A stretch of 64,000 nt of DNA, taken from contig NZ_CP136761.1 in the NCBI RefSeq assembly GCF_032931615.1, forward strand, positions 1 to 64,000. Direction: 5' to 3'. A program made the translations under genes and the position numbers. This DNA is from Palleronia sp. LCG004. GTDB taxonomy: Bacteria > Pseudomonadota > Alphaproteobacteria > Rhodobacterales > Rhodobacteraceae. Positions 35,070 to 44,159 of this stretch are shown one piece after another (the first letter of the stretch is position 1; every line of letters starts with the position of its first letter). The notes beneath the pieces are model-generated. The model was not told the DNA's origin, did no database searches, and saw only the letters and a list, made by a program, of their open reading frames with translations.

Positions 35070-36032
35070 CTAGCGAGCGGCCGCCCGGGCCAGCATCTCC
35101 ACATAGCCGTCGAGCACATGCCCGATTGAGAGCGGCGTGGGGTTCGCCGCGGTCCCGATCGCGTCATTACCCAGAAGCACGACCGCATCCCGCGCGACGG
35201 CCGGGAATTGCGCGATGAGCGGGTTTTCCCGCATCTCGGACAGGCGCGCTGCATCGCCGTAGGTCACGACGACGTCCACGTCGTCGAACATGTCCACGCG
35301 CTCGGCGCTGATCCGGCCGGAATATTGCCCGGCATCGCTTGCCGACGCCACCGCCTCGGGGATCTCCAGGCCGAGATCGCGCAGGAACTGCACCCGCTGG
35401 TCGGCGGCGGCGTAGAAACCGATCGTGCTGAGGTCCCTCGGGTCGAGATGGGTGACGAACATGCCGGTCTTGCCTGCCAGTTCGGGATGGCCCGCCACCG
35501 CCTCGGCGATCCGGGCCTCCAGCTGCGCGACGAGCGCGTCGCCATCGGATGCCAGACCGATGCCGGCGGCGTTCTGGCGGATCATCTCGCGCCAGGTCGT
35601 CGTCCACGCGGCCTCGGGATAGGCCACGACCGGCGCGATGCGGCTCAACACCTCGTAATCCTGTCGCGAGATGCCGGAATAGGCGGCGAGGATCACGTCG
35701 GGATCGGTCCCGGCCACGGCCTCGAAATCCACGCCGTCGCCCTCGTCGAAGAGCACGGGAACCTCTGCCCCAAGCTGGTCGAGCCTGTCCGACACCCATG
35801 GCAGGACCCCGTCGCCGTCCTCGTCGCCCCAATTCGCCCGCGCGAAACCGACCGGCACGACCCCGAGCGCAAGCGGAACCTCGTGATTGGCCCAGCCGAC
35901 GCTCGCGATCCGCTCGGGCTTCTCCTCGATCACCGTCTCGCCGAACGCATGCCCGATCGTGATCGGATAATCCTGCGCGATTGCAGCAAACGGCGCGAAC
36001 AGAAGGGCCGCGACGATGAACGGACGGGGCAT
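35070..36032 (-). CDS. Iron-siderophore ABC transporter substrate-binding protein (FecB/FhuD type)
   Basis: 320-residue class III binding protein with a signal peptide (residues about 1-19, LLFAPFAAIAQ). Family segments include RIASVGWANHEVPLALGVVP, DPDVILAAYSGISRQDYEVL and a single long helix linking the two lobes. It binds the ferric siderophore in the periplasm. No hairpin follows, in contrast to the sugar and peptide binding-protein genes of the window; the permease starts 11 bases downstream. A short AT-rich gap upstream (36033-36101) probably carries the operon's main promoter. Confidence 0.9.
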   Translation of the reverse strand: MPRPFIVAALLFAPFAAIAQDYPITIGHAFGETVIEEKPERIASVGWANHEVPLALGVVPVGFARANWGDEDGDGVLPWVSDRLDQLGAEVPVLFDEGDGVDFEAVAGTDPDVILAAYSGISRQDYEVLSRIAPVVAYPEAAWTTTWREMIRQNAAGIGLASDGDALVAQLEARIAEAVAGHPELAGKTGMFVTHLDPRDLSTIGFYAAADQRVQFLRDLGLEIPEAVASASDAGQYSGRISAERVDMFDDVDVVVTYGDAARLSEMRENPLIAQFPAVARDAVVLLGNDAIGTAANPTPLSIGHVLDGYVEMLARAAAR

Positions 36033-36037
36033 AACCT

Positions 36038-36056
36038 ATTTCCGATTCTTTTTATC
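36038..36056 (-). promoter_or_regulatory. Possible iron-responsive operator upstream of the siderophore importer
   Basis: Read on the minus strand, GATAAAAAGAATCGGAAAT resembles the 19-base Fur consensus GATAATGATAATCATTATC at 11 of 19 positions. It lies just ahead of the binding-protein start in the AT-rich gap. The match is loose, and alphaproteobacteria often use RirA or Irr, so this is tentative. Confidence 0.2.
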
Positions 36057-36101
36057 AACTACTCGTCCGGCTTAGGCCGCACGGCCCGGCAGGGCAAGAG
36101 G

Positions 36102-37157
36102 TCAATCGCGCGACCAGTAGCCCGAGACGCAGCTTTCCCGTCGGCCGAGGCCCCGCCTAACCCGCAGATGGGCGCGGATCGCGGCGGCACGGCCCTTCTC
36201 GACCGCGACCCAGACATGACGCGCCCCCTCGGGCCCGAGATCGGCTTCGCCCAGGGCCGCCTCGATCCCTTCGCCTGCAGAGCGTTCGACCACACGAAGG
36301 TCCACGCCCTGCGGAACGGCGGGGAGCGGATAATCGCCCCTGTTTTCCATCTCGAGGATGGCCGTCCCGGTGGTCTCCGGCCCCGCTGCCTCGAGCATCC
36401 GGGCGATCGCGGGCAGTGCCGTTTCGTCGCCCGCAAGGACCAGATGCGCGACCTCGGGAAACCAGCCGCCGCCGGGGCCGAGCAGTCCGACGATCTCTCC
36501 GGGCTGGGCCAGTTCCATCCAGTCCGAGGTCCGGCCGCCCGCATGACGGAAGATGTCGATCACGATGATCCCCGCCGCCGGATCGATCTCGCGGATCGTA
36601 TAGACTGCCACGTGCAGACGGTCGGCGGGCGGCCATTCGGCGCGGCCCGTCCCGTTCAGGACGGGCCAGCGCGCGGGCATCCCGCGTGCGGGCAATGCCA
36701 GCCGCAGATGCAGCCCGTCGCGCGCGAAGGCCGCGAGATCCCGCGCCCTGATTGTCAGCCTCCAGAACCGCTTGCCGATCGGCGCGACATCCTCGATCCG
36801 GGCAAGGCGGAAATTCGGAGGAAGCGCGCCGTGGCGTGCGGTCCCCGACCAGTCGAGGTCCGCGACGCTTCCGGGTTCGACGGTGCCGACGACCGCCTCG
36901 ACCGTTTCGCGCAACATGAAAAGCGCGCCTTCGTTCGGCCCCGAGATGCGGATCTCGACATGCCCCGCGCCCGGCAAAAGCTCGATCGTTCCGATCCCCG
37001 CCATAAGGACGAGCGCGCCCGCTTCTGTCGTCTCGCAGCCAAGGTCGAACCCGTCCCATGTCTCGGCGACGGATGCGAGGAAGGACGCGGTCTCCCTAAC
37101 ACGCAGCGTACCGCCCGCGTGAAAGATGTCCGCATGTCCCGCGATCCTCTGGTTCAT
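36102..37157 (-). CDS. Siderophore-interacting protein with N-terminal DUF2218 domain
   Basis: 351-residue flavin-dependent ferric-siderophore reductase. An N-terminal DUF2218-like domain (about residues 1-90, HADIFHAGGTLRVRETASFL) is followed by the FAD-binding_9 barrel (RFWRLTIRARDLAAFARDGL, then RHAGGRTSDWMELAQPGE). The C-terminal SIP domain has HLVLAGDETALPAIARMLEA. It reduces the imported ferric siderophore in the cytoplasm to free iron. Start ATG 37157 follows GTGGAGGCAGCCGAG. It is the upstream-most gene of the iron set and points away from the deoR-type operon. Confidence 0.88.
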   Translation of the reverse strand: MNQRIAGHADIFHAGGTLRVRETASFLASVAETWDGFDLGCETTEAGALVLMAGIGTIELLPGAGHVEIRISGPNEGALFMLRETVEAVVGTVEPGSVADLDWSGTARHGALPPNFRLARIEDVAPIGKRFWRLTIRARDLAAFARDGLHLRLALPARGMPARWPVLNGTGRAEWPPADRLHVAVYTIREIDPAAGIIVIDIFRHAGGRTSDWMELAQPGEIVGLLGPGGGWFPEVAHLVLAGDETALPAIARMLEAAGPETTGTAILEMENRGDYPLPAVPQGVDLRVVERSAGEGIEAALGEADLGPEGARHVWVAVEKGRAAAIRAHLRVRRGLGRRESCVSGYWSRD

Positions 37158-37410
37158 CTCGGCTGCCTCCACGCTCAGGGATTCCGGCAGGAGGTTAGGC
37201 GTGTTCGATCCGCCGCACAATCCCGACAATTTATCTTGGGCTTTCGCATGCGTTTGCTCGACGCCGGTTCAAGTAATGCGGATGAACGAACTACTTCGCT
37301 CACTATATGACGCACTTTGATCATAATCTAAGTAAGTTGAGAAATGTCTTGCACAGTTGAGTGAGCTCGCTCATACCATTGAAAGCTCGACACACGTTCC
37401 GGGGGAGGGG
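37158..37410. promoter_or_regulatory. AT-rich divergent promoter region with near-palindrome
   Basis: This gap between the iron set and the pentose operon is markedly AT-rich around 37225-37345, unlike its surroundings, and should hold both promoters. It includes CATAAT at 37322-37327. At 37358-37373 TGAGTGAGCTCGCTCA is a palindrome with a single mismatched pair (T against G at positions 5 and 12), 37 bases before ATG 37411. It is a candidate operator for the DeoR-family product. Confidence 0.45.
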
Positions 37411-38190
37411 ATGGAGGAGAAGCTCAGGCTCGACATCGTTCTCGACGCCCTCGGCAGGAGCCAGTTCCTGTCGGTCAACGAGATCCGCGACCTCGTCGGC
37501 GTCTCGGCCGCGACCGTCCGGCGCGACATCGACAAGCTCGCCCGCTCGGGCCGTGCCAACAAGGTCTATGGCGGCGTGACCGCGCCGAACGGCGATCATC
37601 GCCACCGCTCCGTCGCGCTGCCCTTCGTCGACAATCGCGACATCGAGGTCGCAGCCAAGCGCGGCATCGCCGCCGCGGCGGCCGGACTGGTGCGCGACGG
37701 CAGCCAGATCATCGTCCATGCCGGCTCGACCTGCTTCCATTTCGGCGTCCGCATCGCCACGCGCAACGTTCGCGTCACGACCCATTCCATGCCGCTTGCC
37801 GCCTATCTCGGCGAACACGGCACCTGCCAGCTCACCGTCGGCGGCGGCGATCTGCACCGCGAACCGGGGCTGCTCTACGACGCGGGCAAGCTCGACGGCG
37901 AGTTCTTCGCCCAGCAGTTCTTCGTGGGCGCGCTCGGGGTCGGCCCCGAGGGGATCCTCGAATCGCACCCTCTCCTCGTCCGGTTCGTCCAGCATTTCGC
38001 CGATCGCGCGAACGAGGTCGTCCTTCTCGTCGACAGCCGCAAGTTCGAGGAACGTCCGCCCTCGGTCGCGCTGCCGCTCTGGCGGGTCGCCCGGATCGTC
38101 ACCGATACGGGGCTGACCGACACGCATCGCACGATGATCGAGGATGCGGGCGTGCAACTCACCATCGCAGAGCCGGAACACGCGCCATGA
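37411..38190 (+). CDS. DeoR/GlpR family transcriptional regulator of the pentose operon
   Basis: 259-residue regulator. The N-terminal DeoR helix-turn-helix is at residues about 3-55 ([20 protein letters not shown], then [16 protein letters not shown]), and the C-terminal sensor domain has [28 protein letters not shown] and the [13 protein letters not shown] loop. Such proteins sense phosphorylated sugars. ATG 37411 has a very strong site (GGGGGAGGGG); an upstream TTG at 37357 in frame would overlap the palindrome and lacks one. It overlaps the ATPase start (ATGA), so it is co-transcribed with the transporter it should control. Confidence 0.9.
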   Translation: MEEKLRLDIVLDALGRSQFLSVNEIRDLVGVSAATVRRDIDKLARSGRANKVYGGVTAPNGDHRHRSVALPFVDNRDIEVAAKRGIAAAAAGLVRDGSQIIVHAGSTCFHFGVRIATRNVRVTTHSMPLAAYLGEHGTCQLTVGGGDLHREPGLLYDAGKLDGEFFAQQFFVGALGVGPEGILESHPLLVRFVQHFADRANEVVLLVDSRKFEERPPSVALPLWRVARIVTDTGLTDTHRTMIEDAGVQLTIAEPEHAP

Positions 38191-39731
38191 CCCGACAGAC
38201 CCCCCTGCTGGAGATGCGCGACATCTCCAAGACCTTCGGCTCGATCCGTGCGCTGCAAAACGTCTCGCTCAGCGCCTATGGCGGCGAGGTCCATTCGCTG
38301 ATGGGCGAGAATGGGGCCGGCAAATCCACTCTGATGAAAGTCCTGTCGGGCGCGCACCGCCCCGATCCAGGCGGAGAGGTCCTCGTCGCGGGCAAGCCGA
38401 TGCCGCTCGGTGATCCCAAGCTTTCAAAGGCCCGCGGCGTCGCGGTCATCTACCAGGAACTCGCCCTCGCGCCCAATCTCGACGTCGCGCAAAATGTCTT
38501 TCTGGGGGCCGAGCCGCATTCTGCCGGCATGGTCGACCGGCGCGCGATGCTTTCGCGGACGCGCCCCATACTCGACCGGCTGGGCGTCGGCTTCGATGCC
38601 GAGACCCGTGTCTCGACCCTTTCCCTTGGAGAGCGTCAGCTCGTCGAGATCGCCCGCGCCATGTCGACCGACGCGAAGATCATCGTGATGGACGAGCCGA
38701 CGACCTCGCTGTCCGAACGCGAAACGGAAAAGCTATTTGACGTGATCGCGGGGCTCAAGCGCGACGGCATCGCGGTTCTCTACATCTCGCACCGCATGGA
38801 CGAGATCTATCGCCTCTCTGATCGCTGCTCGGTCCTGCGCGACGGAGAATATGTCGGCACGCTCGAGAAGGACGAGGTCGAGGCCGAGCGGCTCGTCTCG
38901 ATGATGGTGGGCCGCGATCTGTCGAGTTTCTACAAGAAGGACCACGCACCCGACCCCGAGCATCGCGAGGCCGTGCTCCGCGTCGACAATCTCGGCGACG
39001 GGCGCAAGGTCAAGGAATGCTCGTTCGAAGTGGCCCGCGGCGAGGTGTTGGGCATCGCGGGCCTTGTCGGGTCGGGCCGGACCGAGCTCATGCGCCTCAT
39101 CTACGGTGCCGATCCCGCTCGCACGGGCCGCATCTGGCTCGAGGGCGAGGATGTCACGCCCAGGACCCCCGGTGATGCCCTTCGTCACGGCATCGCCTAC
39201 CTCACCGAGGACCGGAAGGAGCTCGGGCTCTTCCTCGACATGACGCTTTCGGACAACATCAGCATGGCGGTGGCCGAACACGACGCCCATCCGGGCGGCC
39301 TGCGCAACTTCGCGAAGGCCGCCCGGCGGGCGAAGGACGCGATCTCCTCGCTTGGGATCCGTACGGCCTCTGCGCGGGCGAGCGCAGGCTCGCTCTCGGG
39401 AGGGAACCAGCAGAAGGTACTGCTTGCCCGCCTGCTTGAGGCACGGCCCAAGGTCCTGCTCCTCGACGAGCCCACCCGCGGCGTGGATGTCGGTGCCAAG
39501 TCCGAGATCTATCGCCTGATCGACGAGCTCGCCAAGGGTGGCCTCGCGGTCGTCGTGGTCTCGAGCGAACTGCCCGAGATCATCGGCATCTCCGACAGGT
39601 GCCTCGTCATGCGCGAGGGGCGCATCGCGGGCGAGGTCGCCGCGCGCCCGGGCAAGCCCATCGAACAGGAGGCGATCATGACCCTTTCGACCGGCGCGAA
39701 AACCCGCAAACCGGAGGAAACACAGCAATGA
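38187..39731 (+). CDS. Ribose-type sugar ABC transporter ATP-binding protein (RbsA/MglA family)
   Basis: 514-residue tandem ATPase. Domain 1 has Walker [10 protein letters not shown] (about residues 39-47), signature [15 protein letters not shown] and Walker [16 protein letters not shown]. Domain 2 has [19 protein letters not shown] in place of a full Walker A, the usual degenerate form in this family, then signature [15 protein letters not shown] and [19 protein letters not shown]. Start ATG 38187 overlaps the regulator stop and the end overlaps the permease start (ATGA). Energises pentose uptake with the permease at 39728. Confidence 0.94.
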   Translation: MTRQTPLLEMRDISKTFGSIRALQNVSLSAYGGEVHSLMGENGAGKSTLMKVLSGAHRPDPGGEVLVAGKPMPLGDPKLSKARGVAVIYQELALAPNLDVAQNVFLGAEPHSAGMVDRRAMLSRTRPILDRLGVGFDAETRVSTLSLGERQLVEIARAMSTDAKIIVMDEPTTSLSERETEKLFDVIAGLKRDGIAVLYISHRMDEIYRLSDRCSVLRDGEYVGTLEKDEVEAERLVSMMVGRDLSSFYKKDHAPDPEHREAVLRVDNLGDGRKVKECSFEVARGEVLGIAGLVGSGRTELMRLIYGADPARTGRIWLEGEDVTPRTPGDALRHGIAYLTEDRKELGLFLDMTLSDNISMAVAEHDAHPGGLRNFAKAARRAKDAISSLGIRTASARASAGSLSGGNQQKVLLARLLEARPKVLLLDEPTRGVDVGAKSEIYRLIDELAKGGLAVVVVSSELPEIIGISDRCLVMREGRIAGEVAARPGKPIEQEAIMTLSTGAKTRKPEETQQ

Positions 39732-40711
39732 CCGAAACGACCGAGACCTCCCGCGGCGGCAAGCGCGACATGCTCAAGACGACGTTCATGGCGCTTGGCA
39801 TGCTGCCGGTGCTCATCCTGCTGGCGATCGGCTTCGAACTGCTGAGCGGCAAGTTCATGACGGTGAACAACATTTCGATCGTCATGCAGCAGGCGTCGAT
39901 CAACATCGTCCTCGCGGCGGGAATGACCTTCGTGATCCTGACGGGCGGCATCGACCTCAGCGTGGGTTCGATCCTCGCGGCATCGGCGGTTGGCGCGGTC
40001 TTCGTCTCGCTTGTCGACGGCTACGGCATGCTGGGCATCCCGGTGGGCCTCGCCCTGGGCCTGGCCTTCGGGTTGCTCAACGGCGTGCTCATCGCCTTCC
40101 TCAAGCTGCCACCGTTCATCGTGACGCTCGGATCGCTGACGGCCGTGCGCGGGGTCGCGCGGCTGATGGGCTCCGACACGACCGTCTTCAATTCGAACCT
40201 GCCCTTCGCCTTCATCGGCAACGGCGATTTTCTTGGCATTCCCTGGCTCGCCATCATCGCGCTCGGCGTCGTGCTGCTCTCGTGGGGCATCCTGCGCGCC
40301 ACGATCCTCGGCACATGGATCTATGCCGTCGGCGGCAATCAGGAGGCCGCGCGCCTGACGGGGATCAAGGTCTGGTTGGTTCTGCTCTTCGTCTACGGCT
40401 TCTCGGGACTGATGTCGGGCGTGGGAGGTGTCATGTCGGCGTCCCGGCTCTATGCGGCCAATGGATTGCAGCTCGGCCAGGCCTATGAACTCGACGCCAT
40501 CGCCGCCGTCATCCTCGGCGGCACCAGCCTCGTGGGCGGCATCGGTTCGATCTGGGGCACGTTGATCGGCGCGCTCATCATCGCGGTACTGTCGAACGGT
40601 CTGATCCTCACCGGGGTCTCGGACATCTGGCAATACATCATCAAGGGCCTCGTCATCATCGTGGCCGTCGCGCTCGACCGGTACCGCATCAAGGGCGGGG
40701 CACGGACGTGA
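39728..40711 (+). CDS. Ribose-type sugar ABC transporter permease (RbsC family)
   Basis: 327-residue permease of the BPD_transp_2 family, with about eight to ten hydrophobic segments. Hallmarks are [20 protein letters not shown] near residues 58-78, [37 protein letters not shown] and [23 protein letters not shown] 39728 overlaps the ATPase stop by four bases. Probably a homodimer, as is normal for this family. Confidence 0.93.
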   Translation: MTETTETSRGGKRDMLKTTFMALGMLPVLILLAIGFELLSGKFMTVNNISIVMQQASINIVLAAGMTFVILTGGIDLSVGSILAASAVGAVFVSLVDGYGMLGIPVGLALGLAFGLLNGVLIAFLKLPPFIVTLGSLTAVRGVARLMGSDTTVFNSNLPFAFIGNGDFLGIPWLAIIALGVVLLSWGILRATILGTWIYAVGGNQEAARLTGIKVWLVLLFVYGFSGLMSGVGGVMSASRLYAANGLQLGQAYELDAIAAVILGGTSLVGGIGSIWGTLIGALIIAVLSNGLILTGVSDIWQYIIKGLVIIVAVALDRYRIKGGART

Positions 40712-40754
40712 TCCCTTGGGGACAAGAACGACAACGCAATCTGGAGGAGACATC

Positions 40755-41699
40755 ATGCGTTTGCTGACCACACTCACGCTCGGAACGGCCATGGCGGCGG
40801 GTCTCGCAGCCACGGCAACGGCCCAGGACAAGACGCTCGAAAGCGTCGGAATCTCGGTGGGCCTTCTCGGGAACCCGTTCTTCGTCGCAACCATCGAGGG
40901 CATCACCGACGCCGCCCGCGAGATCAATCCCGACGTGGACATCACCTCGGTCTCGGCCGATTACGATCTCAACAAGCAGGTGAGCCAGATCGACAGCTTC
41001 GTCGCCTCCGGCGTCGACATCATCATGCTCAACGCCGTCGACGACAGCGCCATCGCCCCCGCGGTCGAACGCGCGAAGCAGGCCGGCGTGACCGTGGCGG
41101 CCTTCGACGTTTCGGCACCCGGCGCGCAGGTCACGGTCATGACCGACAACGTCGCCGCAGGCACCATCGCCTGCCAGTACATCGTCGACGAGCTCGGCGG
41201 CGAGGGCAACGTCGCGATCATCAAGGGCCCATCCTCGTCCTCGCTTAACGACCGCTTCCGCGGCTGCTCCGAGGTCTTCGCCGAGAATGACGGGATCAAC
41301 GTCGTCTCTGACGACCAGAACGGCATGGCCTCGCGCGATGGCGGCCTTGCGGTGATGCAGGGCCTCCTGACCCGCTTCGACGATCTCGACGCGGTCTTCG
41401 GGGCGAACGATCCGATGGCGCTCGGCGCGCAGCTCGCCGCGCGTCAGCTCGACCGCGACGGCATCATCATCACAGGCGTGGACGGTGCGCCCGATACCGA
41501 GGACGCGCTCAAGACCGAAGGGTCGCTGCTGAAGGCATCTGCCAGCCAGGACCCCTACGGCATGGCCGCCGAGGCGATGCGCCTCGCCTACGACGTCTTC
41601 CAGGGCAACCCGCCCGAGGAGGAAACCGTGCTGATCGCCCCCGAACTCATCACGGCCGACAACGTGGACGAGTATCAGGGCTGGACGGCCGACCGCTGA
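40755..41699 (+). CDS. Sugar ABC transporter substrate-binding protein (RbsB type)
   Basis: 314-residue periplasmic sugar-binding protein of the Peripla_BP_4 family. The signal peptide covers residues about 1-23 (LAATATAQ). The fold markers are GISVGLLGNPFFVATIEGI, DYDLNKQVSQIDSFVASGVD and the ribose-binding-like FGANDPMALGAQLAARQL with GVDGAPDTEDALK. ATG 40755 follows CTGGAGGAGACATC, a strong site. It follows its permease by 43 bases and is trailed by a large hairpin. A pentose such as arabinose, ribulose or ribose is likely from the next two genes. Confidence 0.92.
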   Translation: MRLLTTLTLGTAMAAGLAATATAQDKTLESVGISVGLLGNPFFVATIEGITDAAREINPDVDITSVSADYDLNKQVSQIDSFVASGVDIIMLNAVDDSAIAPAVERAKQAGVTVAAFDVSAPGAQVTVMTDNVAAGTIACQYIVDELGGEGNVAIIKGPSSSSLNDRFRGCSEVFAENDGINVVSDDQNGMASRDGGLAVMQGLLTRFDDLDAVFGANDPMALGAQLAARQLDRDGIIITGVDGAPDTEDALKTEGSLLKASASQDPYGMAAEAMRLAYDVFQGNPPEEETVLIAPELITADNVDEYQGWTADR

Positions 41700-41705
41700 G
41701 AAACG

Positions 41706-41749
41706 GGGCCCGTGCGTTTCGTCCAGCCATGGACGGCGCGCGCGGGCCC
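41706..41749 (+). terminator. Large two-tier intra-operon hairpin after the binding-protein gene
   Basis: GGGCCCGTGCG (41706-41716) pairs with CGCGCGGGCCC (41739-41749) with one G-U. The interior contains a second stem, CGTCCA (41720-41725) with TGGACG (41730-41735). It lies between the binding-protein stop and the aldolase start at 41770, so transport genes may be expressed above the catabolic ones. Confidence 0.65.
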
Positions 41750-41769
41750 GATACGAGGAAAGGGACATC

Positions 41770-42471
41770 ATGCCAGCCGCCGATCTCAAGAAACACGTGT
41801 GCGATGCGAACCTCGCGACCGTGCGCTTCGGACTGGTCCTGTCGACCTTCGGCAATGCGAGCGGCATCGACCGCGAGGCCGGTCGCATCGCGATCAAGCC
41901 CTCCGGTGTGCCCTACGACCGCATGACGCCCGACGACATGGTGTCGGTGCGCCTCGACGGCGCGATCCTCGACAACCATTACCGGCCTTCCTCCGATCTC
42001 GACACGCATCTGGTGCTCTATCGCGCATTCGACGGGATCGGCGGGGTCGTGCATACCCATTCGACCTTCGCCACGATTTTTGCGCAGGCGATGATCCCGA
42101 TCCCGTGCTTCGGCACGACGCAGGCCGACTATTTCCGCGGCACGATCCCCGTGACCCGTCACCTGACCGAGGACGAGATCGCCGACAGCTACGTGGCCTC
42201 GACCGGTCAGGTCATCGTTGACGCCTTCGAGGATCGCGACCCGCTCGAAATCCCCGCCGCGCTCGTCGCGGGCCACGGTCCCTTCGTCTGGGGCCGCACC
42301 CCGAATGAAGCCGTCCAGAACGCCCAGATCCTAGAGGAATGCGCGAGGATGGCATGGCACGCGATGCAGCTTCGTCCCGATCTCGAGGAATTGCCGTCGG
42401 CCCTCAGGGACAGGCACTTCCTGCGCAAGCACGGCCGCAACGCGACCTACGGCCAGGGAGAGACCGCATGA
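41770..42471 (+). CDS. Class II aldolase, L-ribulose-5-phosphate 4-epimerase (AraD) type
   Basis: 233-residue zinc-dependent enzyme of the class II aldolase/adducin fold. SFGNASGIDREAG-type N-terminal loop (LSTFGNASGIDREAGRIAIK), phosphate-binding PSGVPYDRMTPDDMVSV, metal His pair in GGVVHTHSTFATIFA, and the late AALVAGHGPFVWG with the third His. Length and order match AraD, which epimerises L-ribulose 5-phosphate to D-xylulose 5-phosphate. Start ATG 41770 follows GAGGAAAGGGACATC. It overlaps the ribulokinase start by four bases. Confidence 0.85.
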   Translation: MPAADLKKHVCDANLATVRFGLVLSTFGNASGIDREAGRIAIKPSGVPYDRMTPDDMVSVRLDGAILDNHYRPSSDLDTHLVLYRAFDGIGGVVHTHSTFATIFAQAMIPIPCFGTTQADYFRGTIPVTRHLTEDEIADSYVASTGQVIVDAFEDRDPLEIPAALVAGHGPFVWGRTPNEAVQNAQILEECARMAWHAMQLRPDLEELPSALRDRHFLRKHGRNATYGQGETA

Positions 42472-44036
42472 GCTATGTCGCCGGAGCGGATTTCGGCACG
42501 CTCAGCGTGCGCGTTACCATCATGGAGACCGATACCGGTCGCACCTGCGGCACCGGCATCGGCGACTACCCCCTGAAACGCTCGCCCGCGGATCCGCTCG
42601 CTGCGCGTCAATCGCATGACGACCATATGGCGGCGCTGGCAGAGGCCATGCGTTCGGCCATCGCCGAGGCCGGCATCGACGGGACCGAAATCGCCGCCTT
42701 CGCCGCCGACACGACCGGGTCGAGTGTCGTGATGGTCGATAAGGATCTTCGTCCGCTCGACGATTACTACCTCTGGTGCGACCACACAGCCCACGAGGAA
42801 GCTGCCGAGATCACCCGCCGCGCCCACGAGGAGGGGATCGAGGCGATCCGCTGGTGCGGCGGCGTCTATTCGCACGAATGGGGCTATGCGAAGCTCCTGC
42901 ATTACCTGCGAAGCAACCCCGACAAACGCATCCGCGTGGCGAGCGCGCTTGAGCATTGCGACATGCTGGTCGCGACGCTGACCGGCGCGAATGTCGCCGA
43001 CCTGCCCCGGTCGATCTGCGCCATGGGCCACAAGTGGATGTGGGGGCAGGCATGGGGCGGCCTGCCGCCGCAGGATTTTCTGTCCCGCGTCGATCCGCTT
43101 CTGGACGGGATCAATGCAAAACTCGACGGACGCTTCGGCAATTCGACCGAGATCGCGGGCCACATGACGCCCGAATGGGCCGCGAAACTGGGTCTGAAGC
43201 CCGGTATTCCGATCCCCTTCGGCGCGTTCGACTCGCATTGGGACGCGATCGCCTGCGGCTGTGCACCCGGCGATCTCGTGAACGTCGTCGGCACCTCGAC
43301 CTGCATGATCTCGATCGCGCCCCCCGACATGGACCCGGTCCCGGGCATCTGCGGCGCGGTGCCGGACAGCGTCGTGCCCGGCCATGTCGGGGTCGAGGCC
43401 GGACAATCGGCCACGGGCGACGTCTTCGAGGCGATCGCCCGTCGCGCAGGCAGCGACGTGGCGACCCTCTCGCAGGGGTTCGAGAACCGCGCAGCCGGCT
43501 CGACGGGCCTTCTGCGTCTGGGCTGGGACAATGGTGACAGGACGGTTCTCGTGCGCAGCGATCTCGGCGGGATGACCCTCGGATGGGACCTCCACCACGA
43601 CGCCGCCGACGAACTTCACGCCGCGATCGAGGGGATGGCGATGCATGTCCGCATCATTGTCGAGCGGATGCGCGGGCATGGCGTCGCGATCGACCGCGTG
43701 TTGAACGGCGGAGGCATCCCGCAGAAGAACGTCGCGTTGAACCAGATCTATGCCGACGTCCTCGGGACCGAGGTGCATGTCCCCGAAAGCTCGCCCACAG
43801 GAGTCGGGGCCTGCATCTTCGCGTCCCTTGCCGCAGGGCTCTTCCACGATTACGCTGACGCACAGACGCGACTTGCCCCGGCCACACGCGTCTTTCATCC
43901 CCGCCCCGACGCACAGGCGGTCTATGAGCAGCTCTTCCCGCTCTATCGCTCGGTCTATTTTGCCTTCGGCACCGGCGAGCCGCAGGATTTGGGTTCGGTC
44001 CTGGGCACCTTGAGGACGTTCCGTCAGGGCGAGTGA
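42468..44036 (+). CDS. FGGY-family ribulokinase (AraB type)
   Basis: 522-residue sugar kinase with the FGGY fold: phosphate-1 motif AGADFGTLSVRVTIMETDTG at the N-terminus, adenosine site GVDGTEI-like region AFAADTTGSSVVMVDKD, the ribulokinase-type WCDHTAHEEAAEITRRAHE segment and the C-terminal ADVLGTEVHVPESSPTGVGA. It phosphorylates a ribulose to ribulose 5-phosphate, the substrate of the AraD-like enzyme encoded immediately upstream. ATG 42468 overlaps that gene's stop. No isomerase (AraA) is in the operon, so the imported sugar may be a ketopentose or a pentitol oxidised elsewhere. Confidence 0.88.
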   Translation: MSYVAGADFGTLSVRVTIMETDTGRTCGTGIGDYPLKRSPADPLAARQSHDDHMAALAEAMRSAIAEAGIDGTEIAAFAADTTGSSVVMVDKDLRPLDDYYLWCDHTAHEEAAEITRRAHEEGIEAIRWCGGVYSHEWGYAKLLHYLRSNPDKRIRVASALEHCDMLVATLTGANVADLPRSICAMGHKWMWGQAWGGLPPQDFLSRVDPLLDGINAKLDGRFGNSTEIAGHMTPEWAAKLGLKPGIPIPFGAFDSHWDAIACGCAPGDLVNVVGTSTCMISIAPPDMDPVPGICGAVPDSVVPGHVGVEAGQSATGDVFEAIARRAGSDVATLSQGFENRAAGSTGLLRLGWDNGDRTVLVRSDLGGMTLGWDLHHDAADELHAAIEGMAMHVRIIVERMRGHGVAIDRVLNGGGIPQKNVALNQIYADVLGTEVHVPESSPTGVGACIFASLAAGLFHDYADAQTRLAPATRVFHPRPDAQAVYEQLFPLYRSVYFAFGTGEPQDLGSVLGTLRTFRQGE

Positions 44037-44159
44037 CACTTACCCGCCTCGGGGGAGATTCGGGATCGCCACAAAAAGTTGCAGATCGGCAGATTCCGCA
44101 AAATTTTTTCCGCGTGTGAAAGCACATGGATGGCACACCGTGTCCCGTCGCTGTAGACG

